DNA of 40,232 nucleotides from the NCBI RefSeq assembly GCF_014859565.1, contig NZ_JACUUA010000013.1, positions 1 to 40,232 on the forward strand, written 5' to 3'. Source of the DNA: Marinospirillum sp. (lineage in GTDB: Bacteria > Pseudomonadota > Gammaproteobacteria > Pseudomonadales > Halomonadaceae). This document shows, in pieces, positions 17,799-28,031 of this stretch. Under the pieces are notes generated by a model that worked only from the letters and a program-made list of their open reading frames with translations, searched no databases and was not told the origin of the DNA. The position numbers and the translations under genes were made by a program. How positions within the stretch are numbered: position 1 is the first letter of the stretch; each line of letters opens with the position of its first letter.

Positions 17799-18476
17799 AT
17801 GATGGAGCAGTCTGCAGTCCAGAATATCAAAGTATGGGACTGGTCAATACGAATATTTCACTGGTGTTTGCCCTTGCTGATCTTTTTGCTCTGGCTGACC
17901 CAGCGTAACAACAATATGGAGCATCATTTTCTAATGGGGCAGTTGCTGATGGGTCTGCTGGTCTATCGGCTGATCTGGGGGTTTATTGGTACGCCCTCTG
18001 CGCGTTTTGCCGCGTTTATATACGGCCCAAAAGCTCTTTTTTTGTACGTGAAGAACTTTTTTACACCGCAAAAACCTGTTTATCTAGGGCACAACCCGCC
18101 AGGTGGTCTGATGGTGTTGGTCTTGCTGGGTGCGGTAAGTTTCCAGTTGATCACCGGGCTTTTTACCAGCGACGATATTTTCTACTTCGGCCCTCTATAT
18201 GACAGTGTGGCACGCTCAACATCCAGCTGGATGTCACGTTGGCATCATTTGTTTTTTGACTGGTTGCTGCTGCTGATTGCTACACATTTGTTGGCCATTC
18301 TGGTTTATAAACTACGCGGGGAAGGGTTGGTTAAAGCCATGTTCAGTGGCAATAAAACACTGAAGAGACAGCCGCAGGATGCTGATCAGCAGCTGACTGT
18401 CGCTTTTCCCTGGGTTAGATTTGCAGTTGCAGTGGTATTGGCTGTGTTGAGTGTGTTGCAGATATTTCATTGGTGA
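17799..18476 (+). CDS. Cytochrome b561-family membrane protein
   Basis: A dihaem b-type cytochrome of the inner membrane (nickel-hydrogenase/cytochrome b561 family). Four main hydrophobic spans are visible, with haem-ligand histidines in the first (WSIRIFHWCLPLL), the EHHFLMGQ segment, and the fourth (WHHLFFDWLLLLIATHLL). The ATG at 17799 has AGGAG nine bases upstream, so I reject the upstream TTG at 17772. Length is 225 residues. It converges on a cytochrome c' gene, a frequent partner of this family, and may reduce it. A final hydrophobic segment lies at the C terminus. Confidence 0.88.
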   Translation: MMEQSAVQNIKVWDWSIRIFHWCLPLLIFLLWLTQRNNNMEHHFLMGQLLMGLLVYRLIWGFIGTPSARFAAFIYGPKALFLYVKNFFTPQKPVYLGHNPPGGLMVLVLLGAVSFQLITGLFTSDDIFYFGPLYDSVARSTSSWMSRWHHLFFDWLLLLIATHLLAILVYKLRGEGLVKAMFSGNKTLKRQPQDADQQLTVAFPWVRFAVAVVLAVLSVLQIFHW

Positions 18477-18477
18477 C

Positions 18478-18511
18478 AAAAAACCGGAGCAGTGGTATCC
18501 CTGTCTCCGGT
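18478..18511 (-). terminator. Terminator of the cytochrome c' gene
   Basis: The 7-bp stem ACCGGAG / CTCCGGT is followed on the minus strand by six T residues. On the plus strand only CTTATT follows, so it mainly serves the minus-strand gene. Confidence 0.75.
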
Positions 18512-18537
18512 CTTATTGATAAATCGATTACGCCATT

Positions 18538-18996
18538 TTATCGGGCACGATAATCATCATGGCAATTACGGCAGCTTTGTACCATAGCACCAATCACAGG
18601 ACGGGCTTTGGCGGCATCAAAATCAGCCTTGCCTGATGCTTCAACCAGTTCACCCAGAGCTTTCCCGAATGCTTGACCCTTGCTCTGGAAATCACTCATG
18701 TTGTTCCAGGCTGCTTCCTTCAGCTTGCTGTCTGATACTCCACGAGTGGCAGGGAAGTAGGTTTCACCCAGCATAGGTGCGACCTTGGCAATATTGGTGG
18801 CGCGTTTATTGATTTCTGCGGCATCAAAAGGGATGTCACCACGAATCATGGCGCCAATCACACTGCTTTGGGCTCCAAAAACCTGATAAATAGCCTGGCG
18901 GTATTTAACAGCATCTTCGGGCTTAAACATATCAGCTTGAAGGCTGCCAGAACCCAGCAGGGTAAGGGTTGCCACTGCAATAACTTTCTTCAACAT
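18538..18996 (-). CDS. Cytochrome c' (class II cytochrome c)
   Basis: A periplasmic haem protein: signal peptide MLKKVIAVATLTLLGSGSLQA, then a four-helix bundle beginning DMFKPEDAVKYRQAIYQV, with the single haem motif SCRNCHDDYRAR at the C terminus. Mature length of about 130 residues is typical of cytochrome c', which binds NO or CO and may protect respiration. I chose ATG 18996 because AAGGAG precedes it; an upstream frame start at 19026 would spoil the signal peptide. It is convergent with cytochrome b561. Confidence 0.92.
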   Translation of the reverse strand: MLKKVIAVATLTLLGSGSLQADMFKPEDAVKYRQAIYQVFGAQSSVIGAMIRGDIPFDAAEINKRATNIAKVAPMLGETYFPATRGVSDSKLKEAAWNNMSDFQSKGQAFGKALGELVEASGKADFDAAKARPVIGAMVQSCRNCHDDYRAR

Positions 18997-19191
18997 GTTG
19001 GATCTCCTTGAGTTGCAAAAGTGCATCTACTGCGAACTGCTTTCGCTAATACAGCAAGGACTTTACAATAATTTGACGGGTACGGCAAAATCCACAGTCT
19101 TAGCTGGCACATATTTACCACATACAGTTACGCGAAATGCTTTTTTTAGATAAAAATCCATTTTCTGCAACAAAAGCCTAAGGCTGAAGGC

Positions 19192-19219
19192 TGTTCAAAC
19201 GGCTCAGGACTGCTATGAT
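19192..19219 (+). promoter_or_regulatory. Possible pomAB promoter
   Basis: An extended -10, TGCTATGAT (TATGAT at 19214-19219), lies 16 bases after a weak -35, TGTTCA (19192-19197). The rest of 19027-19291 holds no gene that I can see. No clear flagellar sigma-28 site was found. Confidence 0.4.
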
Positions 19220-19291
19220 AGTGTCGTCTGCGCCCGAGGGTTGTCAGAGATTTTGCGCAAATAATCGCTGTTTACATTTAAGGATCGCGAT

Positions 19292-20068
19292 ATGGATCTT
19301 GCTACGCTGCTAGGCTTGGTGCTTGGTTTTACTCTGATTGTGCTGGCAATTGTTACCAGTGCTGACTTAGGTTTGTTTTTCAGTTTGCCCAGCTTGTTGA
19401 TCGTTGTTGGTGGCACCTTTGCTGCCGCATTGATCAAGTTTCGTGTGCAAAGTTACCTAACCGGCATCAAGGAAGGGATTGGAGCAGCGTTTTTTGATCG
19501 TAATGACAATCCGCGCGAAATCATCGCCCTTGCTAATCGCCTGTCACGTATTGCTCGCCGTAATGGTCTGCTCGGTCTGGAAGACGAACCTATCGACAAC
19601 CCCTTTTTCCAGAAGGGTGTTCAGATGTGTGTGGACGGTAGCGCACCGGAGTTTATTCAGGAAGTTCTGCAAAAAGAAATGCTGCTGACGATTGAACGTA
19701 AATCCATCGGCGAGAAGGTGTTCCGGGCCTTTGGTGACTTGGCTCCAGCCTTTGGTATGATCGGTACTCTGGTCGGTCTGATTGCCATGTTGAACAACCT
19801 GGACGACCCTACCAAACTGGGTCCGGGTATGGCACTGGCTCTGATCACAACTCTTTATGGTTCTGTTCTGGCACAGCTGATTTTTATTCCTATTGCTGAC
19901 AAGCTGGAAATGAAAGGGGATGAACTCAGAAACAACATGTCTCTGATTGTTGACTCGGTTATGGGTATCTATAACGGCATGAACCCGCAAGTACTGGATG
20001 AACTGCTGGAAACCTATCTTCCTGAGTACCAGCGTGGTGCAGTCAACATGACAGAAGAAATTGAGTAA
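19292..20068 (+). CDS. pomA: PomA/MotA flagellar stator subunit
   Basis: An inner-membrane protein forming, with PomB, the ion channel that drives the flagellar motor. Four membrane spans are visible (about 4-22, 28-46, 145-166 and 180-200), with a large cytosolic loop between the second and third. The N terminus MDLATLLGLVLGFTLIVLAIVTSADLG and the conserved FGMIGTLVGLIAMLNNLDDPTKLGPGMALALITTLYG block match sodium-driven PomA. At 258 residues it is full length. AAGGA precedes the ATG. pomB follows after 51 bases. Confidence 0.95.
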   Translation: MDLATLLGLVLGFTLIVLAIVTSADLGLFFSLPSLLIVVGGTFAAALIKFRVQSYLTGIKEGIGAAFFDRNDNPREIIALANRLSRIARRNGLLGLEDEPIDNPFFQKGVQMCVDGSAPEFIQEVLQKEMLLTIERKSIGEKVFRAFGDLAPAFGMIGTLVGLIAMLNNLDDPTKLGPGMALALITTLYGSVLAQLIFIPIADKLEMKGDELRNNMSLIVDSVMGIYNGMNPQVLDELLETYLPEYQRGAVNMTEEIE

Positions 20069-20119
20069 TAGACTGTTTTTTTGTGTCGTGCGCGTTCACT
20101 CTGGAGATAGGTAGCGGTT

Positions 20120-20932
20120 ATGAGTTCCCCTAAAGCAATACCGCAAAAGAAAAAAAAAGAAATCAAGGGCACACCTATTGCGCCCTGGATGACCACCTTT
20201 GCGGATATGATGACGCTGCTGCTGGTGTTTTTTGTACTGATCCTGTCTTTTTCCACCATGGAAGTTGAGCGTTTTCGTGCTGTTTCCATGGCGCTGCAAA
20301 ATTCTTTCGGGTTCCAGATGATGAACCCGCTTAATATGATTCCTGTAGATAATCCACCCCGTACAGAAAACATCATTGCACCCATTAAGCCTGAACCTCC
20401 AACCACCGAAAATACCGGTATGGAAAATCAGTTGGATGCTTTGGGTAACCGTCTGCAAACTAACTTTGTTGACGAAATTGAGCGAGGTCTGATTATTGTT
20501 GAGCAGGATGAAGATCACATCATCATCCGTTTCCCTGATGATGCAGCCTTTGGATCAGCCAGTGACTGGCTTGAGCCTCAGATGGTACCGATTATCCAGC
20601 GTGTTGGCGATCTGATCTCTGAATTTGAGATGTACGTAGTGGTGGGTGGCCATACCGATAATATTCCGATTAATTCCGAGCGTTATCGTTCAAATTGGGA
20701 GCTGTCAGCTGCACGAGCCATTTCTGTTGCTCATGAACTGACTTGGATGAGCAATATGAATGAAGAGCATCTTTATGTAGTAGGTAATGGTGATGCTCGC
20801 CCTCTGGCATCCAATGCCACACCGGAAGGTCGAGTACGTAACCGTCGGGTTGAGATTCTGCTGATGGAGCGGGATATCACTGAAGATCGGGAGATCTTCC
20901 AGGGAATTCAGCAGATACCAACCTACCGCTGA
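20120..20932 (+). CDS. pomB: PomB/MotB flagellar stator subunit
   Basis: A lysine-rich cytosolic tail is followed by one membrane span with the ion-binding aspartate D29 in APWMTTFADMMTLLLVFF. A plug-like segment (STMEVERFRAVSMALQNSFG) comes next, then a linker and a C-terminal OmpA-type peptidoglycan-binding domain (VVGGHTDNIPI, NWELSAARA, GRVRNRRVEIL). Length is 270 residues. GGAG lies upstream of the ATG. It pairs with PomA as the motor stator, anchored to the cell wall. A terminator follows directly. Confidence 0.95.
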   Translation: MSSPKAIPQKKKKEIKGTPIAPWMTTFADMMTLLLVFFVLILSFSTMEVERFRAVSMALQNSFGFQMMNPLNMIPVDNPPRTENIIAPIKPEPPTTENTGMENQLDALGNRLQTNFVDEIERGLIIVEQDEDHIIIRFPDDAAFGSASDWLEPQMVPIIQRVGDLISEFEMYVVVGGHTDNIPINSERYRSNWELSAARAISVAHELTWMSNMNEEHLYVVGNGDARPLASNATPEGRVRNRRVEILLMERDITEDREIFQGIQQIPTYR

Positions 20933-20948
20933 CCCTTACCTGAGCAAT

Positions 20949-20979
20949 AAAAAAGCCTGCGATCATTGCAGGCTTTTTT
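20949..20979. terminator. Bidirectional terminator between pomB and the MATE gene
   Basis: The stem GCCTGC / GCAGGC (20955-20960, 20968-20973) is flanked by an A run on the left and six T residues on the right, so it can end transcription from both sides. Confidence 0.88.
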
Positions 20980-20991
20980 ATTGCTCTTCAT

Positions 20992-22317
20992 TTAAACCTT
21001 TAACTCTTGCCAGCGGCGCTGTTGCCAGATCCAGATAAATACCGCTGAGTTAATGATTCGATAAACCAGCTGTGCAATCCAAATCCCCAGTAAACCCCAT
21101 TGCAGATGAATTCCGATTAGCCAGGCTGCAGGTAAAAAGAATAACCATTGTATCGACAGACTGATCTGCATTACGGTGCGCTGAGCACCGGCACCCTGCA
21201 GCGCTTGGTTAAAAACAATTGCAGCTGAATCCAGAGTGATCATGATACCGGTAAGCATCAGTGGAATTCGTCCCAGCTCAATCAAATGGGGGTCATGCAG
21301 GAAAATTCCCAGTATGGCTTCAGGAAAAAACAACATGGGTGTGCCTAACACAGCCAGAAGCACAACAGCCAGGCGCATCACCTCCCAGCCCCAGCGGTGG
21401 GCTTCATCCCGTTCTTCTTCACCAAGACTGTGGCCGACCAGAGTCATGGCTGCCATACCCAGCCCCACACCGGGAAGAATTAACAGCAGTGACAAATGCA
21501 CCAGTACATGGCCTACAGCGACACTGGAGGTGCTGATTTGCCCGAGGAACCAGAAGAGTACGGCATAACTGACGGCAAACAGAAACTGCTGTACTGAATT
21601 AGGAAGTGCCAGCCGCAGCGTGCGCCAAAGCAGGTTGAATGTGGGCACCTTGAATAAAAAGCCACTGGGGCAGGCGCGTTGCCAGGTTAACCAGCCCCAG
21701 ACCAATGCACCAGCCGTGACCGACAAGCTGGTGCCCAAAGCAGCACCCACGGCACCCAGTGGCGGTACACCCAATCCACCATGAATCAGCCAGATGCTCA
21801 ACAGAATGTTCAGGCCATGGGTAAACAGGATAATGCGCAGGTAAATACCGGACTCATGGATACCATGCCAGTAACCTCGGAAACACAGGGTCAGCGCCAC
21901 CGGCAACAGTGCCAACACTCGCCACTGAAAATAATCACTAGCGACCTCCTGCACCTCCGGGGTCTGGTTGATCCAGGCCACAATCCAGCCAGCCTCCAGC
22001 CAGCCCAACAGCGTTAACGGCACCGTGACCAGTAATGCCAGCAGGATGGCAGCATTCAGGGGCAGTGCACGCACTGAGTATTCTCGGGCACCGTGTCGTC
22101 GTGCAACCTGTGACTGCACACCGGAAGATAGCCCCATAATCAGGGCGGTCAGCATAAAAATGGCGTAACCGCCCACACCCACACCCGCCAGCACCGTTTC
22201 ACCCAAACTGCCCACCAGCGCGGCATCCACCAGATTCAGCAGGCTCTGACTGAGCATACCGCCCATAATGGGCAATGCCAGTGTCAGTATTTTGCGTGTC
22301 CGATCTGCCGGTAACAT
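20992..22317 (-). CDS. MATE-family multidrug/toxin exporter
   Basis: A 12-span inner-membrane antiporter of the MatE family. Two homologous halves are visible: the first begins ILTLALPIMGGMLSQSLLNLVDAALVGSLG, the second around TLRLALPNSVQQFLFAVSYAVLF with GVGLGMAAMTLVGHSLGEEE. Length (441 residues) is normal. Substrates and coupling ion cannot be read from the sequence. It starts 7 bases after metH stops, so it is probably cotranscribed with it. Confidence 0.9.
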   Translation of the reverse strand: MLPADRTRKILTLALPIMGGMLSQSLLNLVDAALVGSLGETVLAGVGVGGYAIFMLTALIMGLSSGVQSQVARRHGAREYSVRALPLNAAILLALLVTVPLTLLGWLEAGWIVAWINQTPEVQEVASDYFQWRVLALLPVALTLCFRGYWHGIHESGIYLRIILFTHGLNILLSIWLIHGGLGVPPLGAVGAALGTSLSVTAGALVWGWLTWQRACPSGFLFKVPTFNLLWRTLRLALPNSVQQFLFAVSYAVLFWFLGQISTSSVAVGHVLVHLSLLLILPGVGLGMAAMTLVGHSLGEEERDEAHRWGWEVMRLAVVLLAVLGTPMLFFPEAILGIFLHDPHLIELGRIPLMLTGIMITLDSAAIVFNQALQGAGAQRTVMQISLSIQWLFFLPAAWLIGIHLQWGLLGIWIAQLVYRIINSAVFIWIWQQRRWQELKV

Positions 22318-22324
22318 GGATGGC

Positions 22325-25300
22325 TTACTGAGCCTGATCTGGATCGTAACCCAGCACCGGTGTTAACCAGCGCTCCAGTTCAGTAACAGGCATATCCTTG
22401 TGAGCAGCGGCAGTGATCACCTGATCACGGGTGATTTTACCCAGATTAAAATACTTGCTGGCTGGATGGGCAAAATACCAGCCGGAAACCGCTGCGGTGG
22501 GGTACATGGCATAACTTTCGGTCAGAAACAGGCTGGTGTGTTCTGTTGCATCCAGCAACTTGAACAGTGGGCCTTTTTCAGTGTGATCAGGGCAGGAAGG
22601 ATAACCCGGTGCAGGACGAATCCCCTGATAGGCTTCTTTGATCAGTGCAAGATTATCCAGCTGTTCATCGGCTGCATACCCCCAGAACTCCTTGCGCACC
22701 CGTTCATGCAAGCGCTCGGCAAAGGCCTCGGCCAGACGATCAGCCAGAGCTTTAACCATAATGGCGCGATAATCATCATGCTGGGCTTCGTATTCCTTGG
22801 CCAGCTCTTCAGCACCAATACCGGCGGTCACAGCAAAACCACCCATCCAGTCAGCAATGCCCGAGTCTTTAGGGGTGACAAAATCGGCCAGTGACTTGCA
22901 GTGACCATCCTTGTCCGGTGTTTGCTGCCGCAGATGGGTCAGGCGTTGCACCACCTGCTGGCGGGTTTCATCGGCGTAGATTTCAATGACATCATCATCC
23001 ACCGAGTTGGCAGGCCACAGGCCAATAACACCGCGTGCCTTGATTTTTTTACCTTCGATCAGCTCGTTCAGCATCTCCTGAGCATCAACAAAGAGTTTTT
23101 TGGCTTCCTCACCTACTACTTTGTCTTCAAAAATAGCCGGGTATTTACCCACCAGATTCCAGCTGATAAAAAAGGGGGTCCAGTCGATGCGTTCCACCAG
23201 TTCTTCCAGTGAGTAGTCATTAAAAGACTGGATACCGGTGATACGCGGTGGAACAGGGGGTTGGGCTACAAAATCCAGTTTTAATTTACGACGGCGCGCT
23301 TCGGCATAATCACACTCAGCGGCTTTTAAGGTGCGTTTGCTCTGGCGTTCCCGCACAGCATCATATTCTTCACGAATTTTTGCCATGAAAGGCGGTTTCA
23401 GCTCTTTAGAAAGCAGGTTACTGGCCACACCTACCGCGCGGGATGCATCACTGACATAAACCACTGCCTCATCATAATGCGGATCAATTTTCACCGCTGT
23501 GTGGGCTTTGGAGGTGGTGGCACCACCAATCATCAAGGGGATGTTAAAACCCTGGCGCTGCATTTCTTTGGCGACGTGCACCATTTCATCCAGTGACGGG
23601 GTGATCAGGCCGGACAGGCCAATAATATCGACCTTTTCTTCACGTGCCTTTTGCAGAATTTTGTCGGCAGGCACCATCACGCCCATATCCACCACTTCAT
23701 AGTTGTTGCACTGAAGCACCACACCCACAATGTTCTTACCGATATCGTGAACATCACCCTTGACGGTAGCCATCAGGATTTTGCCCTTGGTTTGTACCTC
23801 ACCCGATTTTTCTGCTTCGATATAAGGAATCAGGATAGCCACAGCTTGTTTCATGACTCGCGCCGATTTCACCACCTGCGGCAGGAACATTTTGCCTTCA
23901 CCAAACAGGTCACCAACGATGTTCATACCATCCATCAGGGGGCCTTCAATCACGTGGATTGGGCGTTCAGCGGCCAGGCGGGCTTCTTCGATGTCCACAT
24001 CAATATATGCGGTGATACCTTTTACCAGAGCATGGGCAATACGCTGATTAACCGGCAGTTTGCGCCATTCCAGATCTTCTTTTTTCTCGGCAACCGCACC
24101 ATCACCGCGATACTTTTCGGCAATATCCAGCAGCCGTTCAGTACCGTCTGAGCGGCGGTTTAATACCACATCTTCCACGGCATCCCGTAATTCAGCGGGT
24201 AGATCGTCATAGAGTGCCAGCTGACCGGCATTCACGATACCCATACTCATACCCACTTTAATGGCATGGTAGAGGAACACTGAATGGATGGCTTCGCGCA
24301 CCGGGTTGTTGCCGCGGAAAGAAAAAGAAACGTTGGATACACCGCCGGAAATCAGGGCATGGGGCAGATTTTTGCTGATCCATTCACAGGCCTGAATAAA
24401 GTCCACGCCATAATTGTTGTGCTCTTCAATACCGGTAGCTACAGCAAAAATATTGGGGTCAAAAATAATGTCTTCAGCAGGGAAACCGATTTCATCCACC
24501 AGCAGGCGGTAGGCACGTTCACAGATTTCGGTTTTGCGTTCAAAGGTATCCGCCTGACCGGCCTCATCAAAGGCCATAACAATAATCGCAGCACCATAAC
24601 GTTTACACAGTAATGCCTGCTGGCGGAAGGCTTCCTCACCTTCTTTCATTGAAATGGAGTTAACTATCGGTTTGCCCTGCACACACTTCAGGCCCGCTTC
24701 CAGAATCGGCCATTTGGACGAGTCCAGCATGATCGGAACACGGGCAATGTCCGGCTCACCGGCAATCAGGTTCAGGAAACGCACCATGGCGGCCTGAGAG
24801 TCCAGCATGCCTTCATCCATGTTGATGTCGATGACCTGAGCACCGTTTTCCACCTGCTCCAGTGCCACTTCCAGCGCAGTGGTGTAATCCTCAGCCACAA
24901 TTAGCTTTTTGAAACGGGCAGAGCCGGTGACGTTGGTACGCTCACCAACATTCACAAACAGTGAATCGGCGGTGATGTTAAAAGGCTCCAGACCCGACAG
25001 GCGGCAAGCGGGGGGTATTTCAGGAATCTGCCGCGGTGGGATACTGGCTACTGCATCAGCAATGGCCTTGATGTGTGCCGGAGTGGAGCCACAACAACCA
25101 CCAATAATGTTCATCAAACCGGACTGGGCAAACTCCACCAGAATCTCGGCCATTTCTTCCGGTGTCTGATCGTATTCACCAAAGGCATTGGGCAGGCCGG
25201 CATTGGGGTGAGCGGATACATAGGTATCCGCAATACGGGACAACTCTTCGATGTAAGGGCGCAAATCCTGCGCACCCAGTGCGCAGTTCAGACCGATGGA

Positions 25301-26038
25301 TAGCGGGCGGGCATGGCGCAGGCTATTCCAGAAGGCTTCGGTGGTCTGACCGGACAGGGTGCGACCGGAGGCATCAGTGATGGTGCCGGAAATCATGATC
25401 GGCAGCTCATAGCCCTGGCGTTCAAACACTTCCTGTACTGCAAACACCGCAGCCTTGGCATTCAGGGTATCAAAGATGGTTTCGATCAGGATCAGATCAC
25501 AACCACCACGAATCAGTGCCTCGGTTGCAGCAATGTAGTTTTCCACCAGCAGATCAAAAGTGACATTACGGTAACCGGGATCATTCACATCCGGAGAAAT
25601 GGAGGCTGTTCGACTGGTTGGACCCAGCACCCCGGCCACATAACGGGGTTTATCCGGGGTGGAGTACTGATCGGCAGCTTCACGGGCAACACGAGCACCG
25701 GCTTCATTCAGCTCTGCTGCCAGTTCCTGCATGTCGTAATCTGCCTGGGACAGGCGAGTGGAGTTAAAGGTGTTGGTTTCAATAATGTCCGCACCGGCGG
25801 CCAGATATTCCCCGTGCAGACGGCGAATCAGATCCGGCTGGCTCAGTACCAGCAAATCATTGTTGCCTTTAACATCACTGTGCCAGTCAGCAAAACGCTC
25901 ACCCCGGTAATCCGCCTCCTGAAGTTTTTCCATTTGGATCAGGGTGCCCATACCGCCATCCAGAATGACCAGACGTTGTTGCAGGCTTTTTTTCAGGGTT
26001 TCTAGGCGTGCCAGGGTAGCGGGTGCGGGGCTGTTCAT
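22325..26038 (-). CDS. metH: MetH, cobalamin-dependent methionine synthase
   Basis: It transfers methyl from methyltetrahydrofolate to homocysteine through cob(I)alamin. Domains in order: homocysteine-binding barrel ([12 protein letters not shown]; zinc cysteines in IGLNCALG and GGCCGSTP), pterin-binding barrel ([11 protein letters not shown]), cobalamin cap, B12 domain with the DxHxxG loop in [14 protein letters not shown], and the C-terminal S-adenosylmethionine reactivation domain ([15 protein letters not shown]). About 1237 residues from this start. An upstream ATG at 26074 adds 12 residues, but it overlaps the likely -10 element, so I prefer the inner ATG, which has GGAG about 12 bases upstream. 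No riboswitch fold was seen in the short leader. Confidence 0.96.
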   Translation of the reverse strand: MNSPAPATLARLETLKKSLQQRLVILDGGMGTLIQMEKLQEADYRGERFADWHSDVKGNNDLLVLSQPDLIRRLHGEYLAAGADIIETNTFNSTRLSQADYDMQELAAELNEAGARVAREAADQYSTPDKPRYVAGVLGPTSRTASISPDVNDPGYRNVTFDLLVENYIAATEALIRGGCDLILIETIFDTLNAKAAVFAVQEVFERQGYELPIMISGTITDASGRTLSGQTTEAFWNSLRHARPLSIGLNCALGAQDLRPYIEELSRIADTYVSAHPNAGLPNAFGEYDQTPEEMAEILVEFAQSGLMNIIGGCCGSTPAHIKAIADAVASIPPRQIPEIPPACRLSGLEPFNITADSLFVNVGERTNVTGSARFKKLIVAEDYTTALEVALEQVENGAQVIDINMDEGMLDSQAAMVRFLNLIAGEPDIARVPIMLDSSKWPILEAGLKCVQGKPIVNSISMKEGEEAFRQQALLCKRYGAAIIVMAFDEAGQADTFERKTEICERAYRLLVDEIGFPAEDIIFDPNIFAVATGIEEHNNYGVDFIQACEWISKNLPHALISGGVSNVSFSFRGNNPVREAIHSVFLYHAIKVGMSMGIVNAGQLALYDDLPAELRDAVEDVVLNRRSDGTERLLDIAEKYRGDGAVAEKKEDLEWRKLPVNQRIAHALVKGITAYIDVDIEEARLAAERPIHVIEGPLMDGMNIVGDLFGEGKMFLPQVVKSARVMKQAVAILIPYIEAEKSGEVQTKGKILMATVKGDVHDIGKNIVGVVLQCNNYEVVDMGVMVPADKILQKAREEKVDIIGLSGLITPSLDEMVHVAKEMQRQGFNIPLMIGGATTSKAHTAVKIDPHYDEAVVYVSDASRAVGVASNLLSKELKPPFMAKIREEYDAVRERQSKRTLKAAECDYAEARRRKLKLDFVAQPPVPPRITGIQSFNDYSLEELVERIDWTPFFISWNLVGKYPAIFEDKVVGEEAKKLFVDAQEMLNELIEGKKIKARGVIGLWPANSVDDDVIEIYADETRQQVVQRLTHLRQQTPDKDGHCKSLADFVTPKDSGIADWMGGFAVTAGIGAEELAKEYEAQHDDYRAIMVKALADRLAEAFAERLHERVRKEFWGYAADEQLDNLALIKEAYQGIRPAPGYPSCPDHTEKGPLFKLLDATEHTSLFLTESYAMYPTAAVSGWYFAHPASKYFNLGKITRDQVITAAAHKDMPVTELERWLTPVLGYDPDQAQ

Positions 26039-26072
26039 CTGTGATACTGACTCCGGTGGAAAAGTTTGGAGC

Positions 26073-26102
26073 ATTGTAACAAAAAGCTTTTCAGGAGGTC
26101 AG
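26073..26102 (-). promoter_or_regulatory. Possible metH promoter
   Basis: On the minus strand CTGACC (26102-26097), an 18-base spacer and TACAAT (26078-26073) resemble a sigma-70 promoter. The -10 overlaps the outermost metH ATG, which supports use of the inner start at 26038. Confidence 0.4.
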
Positions 26103-26205
26103 AGAAAAAGACCTATCAAAAGACTAGGGTATTGTTCTTTTTGTGTGATTTGTCATAAGATGTGACAGAACCAAGTCCTTATTTCCTGTGGGGTAGTGAA
26201 ACAAA

Positions 26206-26823
26206 ATGAATGAAGTCAGCGAAGCCGAAGTAATCAGCAAGCCCCTCCGAATTACTGAAACAGCCGAGAGTTATCTTGCTGAGCTACTGAGTAAGCAGCA
26301 GGTTGAAGGTATGTCTGTGCGGGTTTTCATCACCCAGCCCGGTACACCCTATGCTGAAACCTGTCTGGCTTACAGCCGACCCGGCGAAGAAGAACCGGCT
26401 GATGAGTTGATGCAGCTGGAAAAAATCAAAGTGTATCTGGAAAAAAACAGCCTGCCATTTCTGGAAGAAGCAGTGGTGGACTTTAATCCGGATCGTATGG
26501 GTGGTCAGCTGACCATCAAGGCGCCCAATGCCAAGATGCCCAGGGTCAGCAAGGACAGCCCACTGGCTGATCAGATCAACTACATCCTCTACAGTGACAT
26601 CAATCCGGGGTTGTCTGCCCATGGTGGTGAAATCAAGCTGATTGAACTGACCGAAGATGATATTGCCGTGCTGCAGTTTGGTGGCGGCTGCCAGGGTTGT
26701 TCGGCAGTGGATCTAACACTAAAAGATGGTGTTGAAAAAACTCTGATGGAGCGTCTGCCGCAACTGCGGGGCATCCGTGATGTCACGGATCATACCGTCA
26801 AGGAAAATGCCTACTATAAGTAA
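26206..26823 (+). CDS. nfuA: NfuA, Fe-S cluster carrier protein
   Basis: It delivers 4Fe-4S clusters to target proteins, mainly under oxidative or iron stress. The N-terminal part (about 12-110) is the degenerate A-type domain ([28 protein letters not shown]). The C-terminal Nfu domain carries the cluster cysteines C162 and C165 in [13 protein letters not shown]. At 205 residues it is slightly longer than E. coli NfuA (191) owing to an N-terminal extension. It is divergent from metH. Confidence 0.95.
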   Translation: MNEVSEAEVISKPLRITETAESYLAELLSKQQVEGMSVRVFITQPGTPYAETCLAYSRPGEEEPADELMQLEKIKVYLEKNSLPFLEEAVVDFNPDRMGGQLTIKAPNAKMPRVSKDSPLADQINYILYSDINPGLSAHGGEIKLIELTEDDIAVLQFGGGCQGCSAVDLTLKDGVEKTLMERLPQLRGIRDVTDHTVKENAYYK

Positions 26824-26929
26824 TGCATTGATTTTCAGTGATTAAGGTTTGACAGCCGTGGCATCTGTGCCTAGATTAAAGTCTGTTTGTCTGACTGGAT
26901 GTTCAATAACTGCTTGGGAGAATAAAGGC

Positions 26930-27913
26930 ATGTCTATGCTGAAAAAAACACTGGCAACAGCCGCTATCACTGCGGGCTTGGGGCTGGCAAGCATGAGTAC
27001 AAGTGTTCTGGCTAACCAGAGCTTTATTACCATTGGTACGGGCGGTGTGACGGGTGTGTATTATCCAACCGGTGGTGCTATTTGCCGATTGGTGAACCGT
27101 GATCGCAGCGAGCACGGTATTCGTTGTTCTGTGGAAAGTACCGGTGGTTCTGCTTATAACGTCAACACCATTCGTGCCGGTGAACTGGATTTTGGTGTTG
27201 TACAATCGGATGTGCAGTACAACTCTTACAAGGGTGAAGGGCAATTCTCCGACGCTGGAGCTTATACCGACCTGCGGGCGGTATTTGCACTGCACCCGGA
27301 AGCTTTTACTGTGGTAGCGCGTGCTGATGCCCGTGCGACCGAGTTTGACCAATTACGTGGCAAGCGTGTGAATGTGGGTAACCCCGGTTCTGGTCAGCGC
27401 TCAACCGTTGAGCAAATGCTGGAGTTACGCGGCCAAAACATGGGTATTTTCTCACTGGCAGCAGATCTGCGAGCTGCAGAAATGTCCAGTGCTCTGTGTG
27501 ACAACCGCATTGATGCCATGATTTATGTGGTTGGTCACCCCAGCGGTGCCATCAAGGAAGCCACCAGCAGCTGTGACAGCCGTTTTGTTAACGTGCGTGG
27601 TGACTATGTGGATGCGTTGCTGAAGAAGTATCCCTACTATCGCCGTGCGGTAATCCCAGGTGGTGAATACACCGGCAACCCGAATGACACCCATACCTTT
27701 GGTGTGGCTGCAACACTGGTGACTCGTGCCCAGACCCCGGATGATCAGGTTTACCATCTGGTAAAAGCGGTATTCGAGAATTTTGATACCTTCACACGCC
27801 TGCACCCTGCTTTTGCCGGTCTGACCAAAAAAGACATGGTTGGAGCGGGTCTTTCCGCGCCACTGCATCCCGGTGCTGAAAAATATTACCGTGAGGCAGG
27901 TTTGCTGAAATAA
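26930..27913 (+). CDS. TAXI-family TRAP transporter substrate-binding protein
   Basis: A periplasmic binding protein. The signal peptide MLKKTLATAAITAGLGLAS...VLA is followed by FITIGTGGVTGVYYPTGGAICRLVN, the hallmark of TAXI proteins, and later STGGSAYNVNTIRAGELDFGVVQSD. About 327 residues from ATG 26930; the longer frame from 26849 would bury the signal peptide. Known TAXI ligands include glutamate and other carboxylates, but the ligand here is not known. The matching fused permease lies 118 bases downstream beyond a hairpin terminator, so binding protein should be made in excess. Confidence 0.93.
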   Translation: MSMLKKTLATAAITAGLGLASMSTSVLANQSFITIGTGGVTGVYYPTGGAICRLVNRDRSEHGIRCSVESTGGSAYNVNTIRAGELDFGVVQSDVQYNSYKGEGQFSDAGAYTDLRAVFALHPEAFTVVARADARATEFDQLRGKRVNVGNPGSGQRSTVEQMLELRGQNMGIFSLAADLRAAEMSSALCDNRIDAMIYVVGHPSGAIKEATSSCDSRFVNVRGDYVDALLKKYPYYRRAVIPGGEYTGNPNDTHTFGVAATLVTRAQTPDDQVYHLVKAVFENFDTFTRLHPAFAGLTKKDMVGAGLSAPLHPGAEKYYREAGLLK

Positions 27914-27942
27914 GCCTGATTTTCTCTGGAAATATAAAGAAC

Positions 27943-27977
27943 GCCAGCTATTCAAACCCTGACTAGCTGGCTTTTTT
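27943..27977 (+). terminator. Intra-operon terminator between binding protein and permease
   Basis: An 8-bp perfect stem GCCAGCTA / TAGCTGGC is followed by six T residues. Partial termination here would give more binding protein than permease. Confidence 0.8.
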
Positions 27978-28031
27978 GTTTCAACAGTGTTTACCCAGCG
28001 CTGTTATACCTGGTGAAAGAGGCATCCCTGA

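Noticed and set aside
19105..19120. TGGCAC resembling a sigma-54 site upstream of pomA
   Set aside because: The matching TTGC element at the right spacing is missing.
25313..26005. 230-residue plus-strand frame opposite metH
   Set aside because: Antisense shadow of the MetH homocysteine domain; codon pattern follows metH.
26039..26205. Cobalamin or SAM riboswitch before metH
   Set aside because: The leader is too short and lacks the conserved box sequences.
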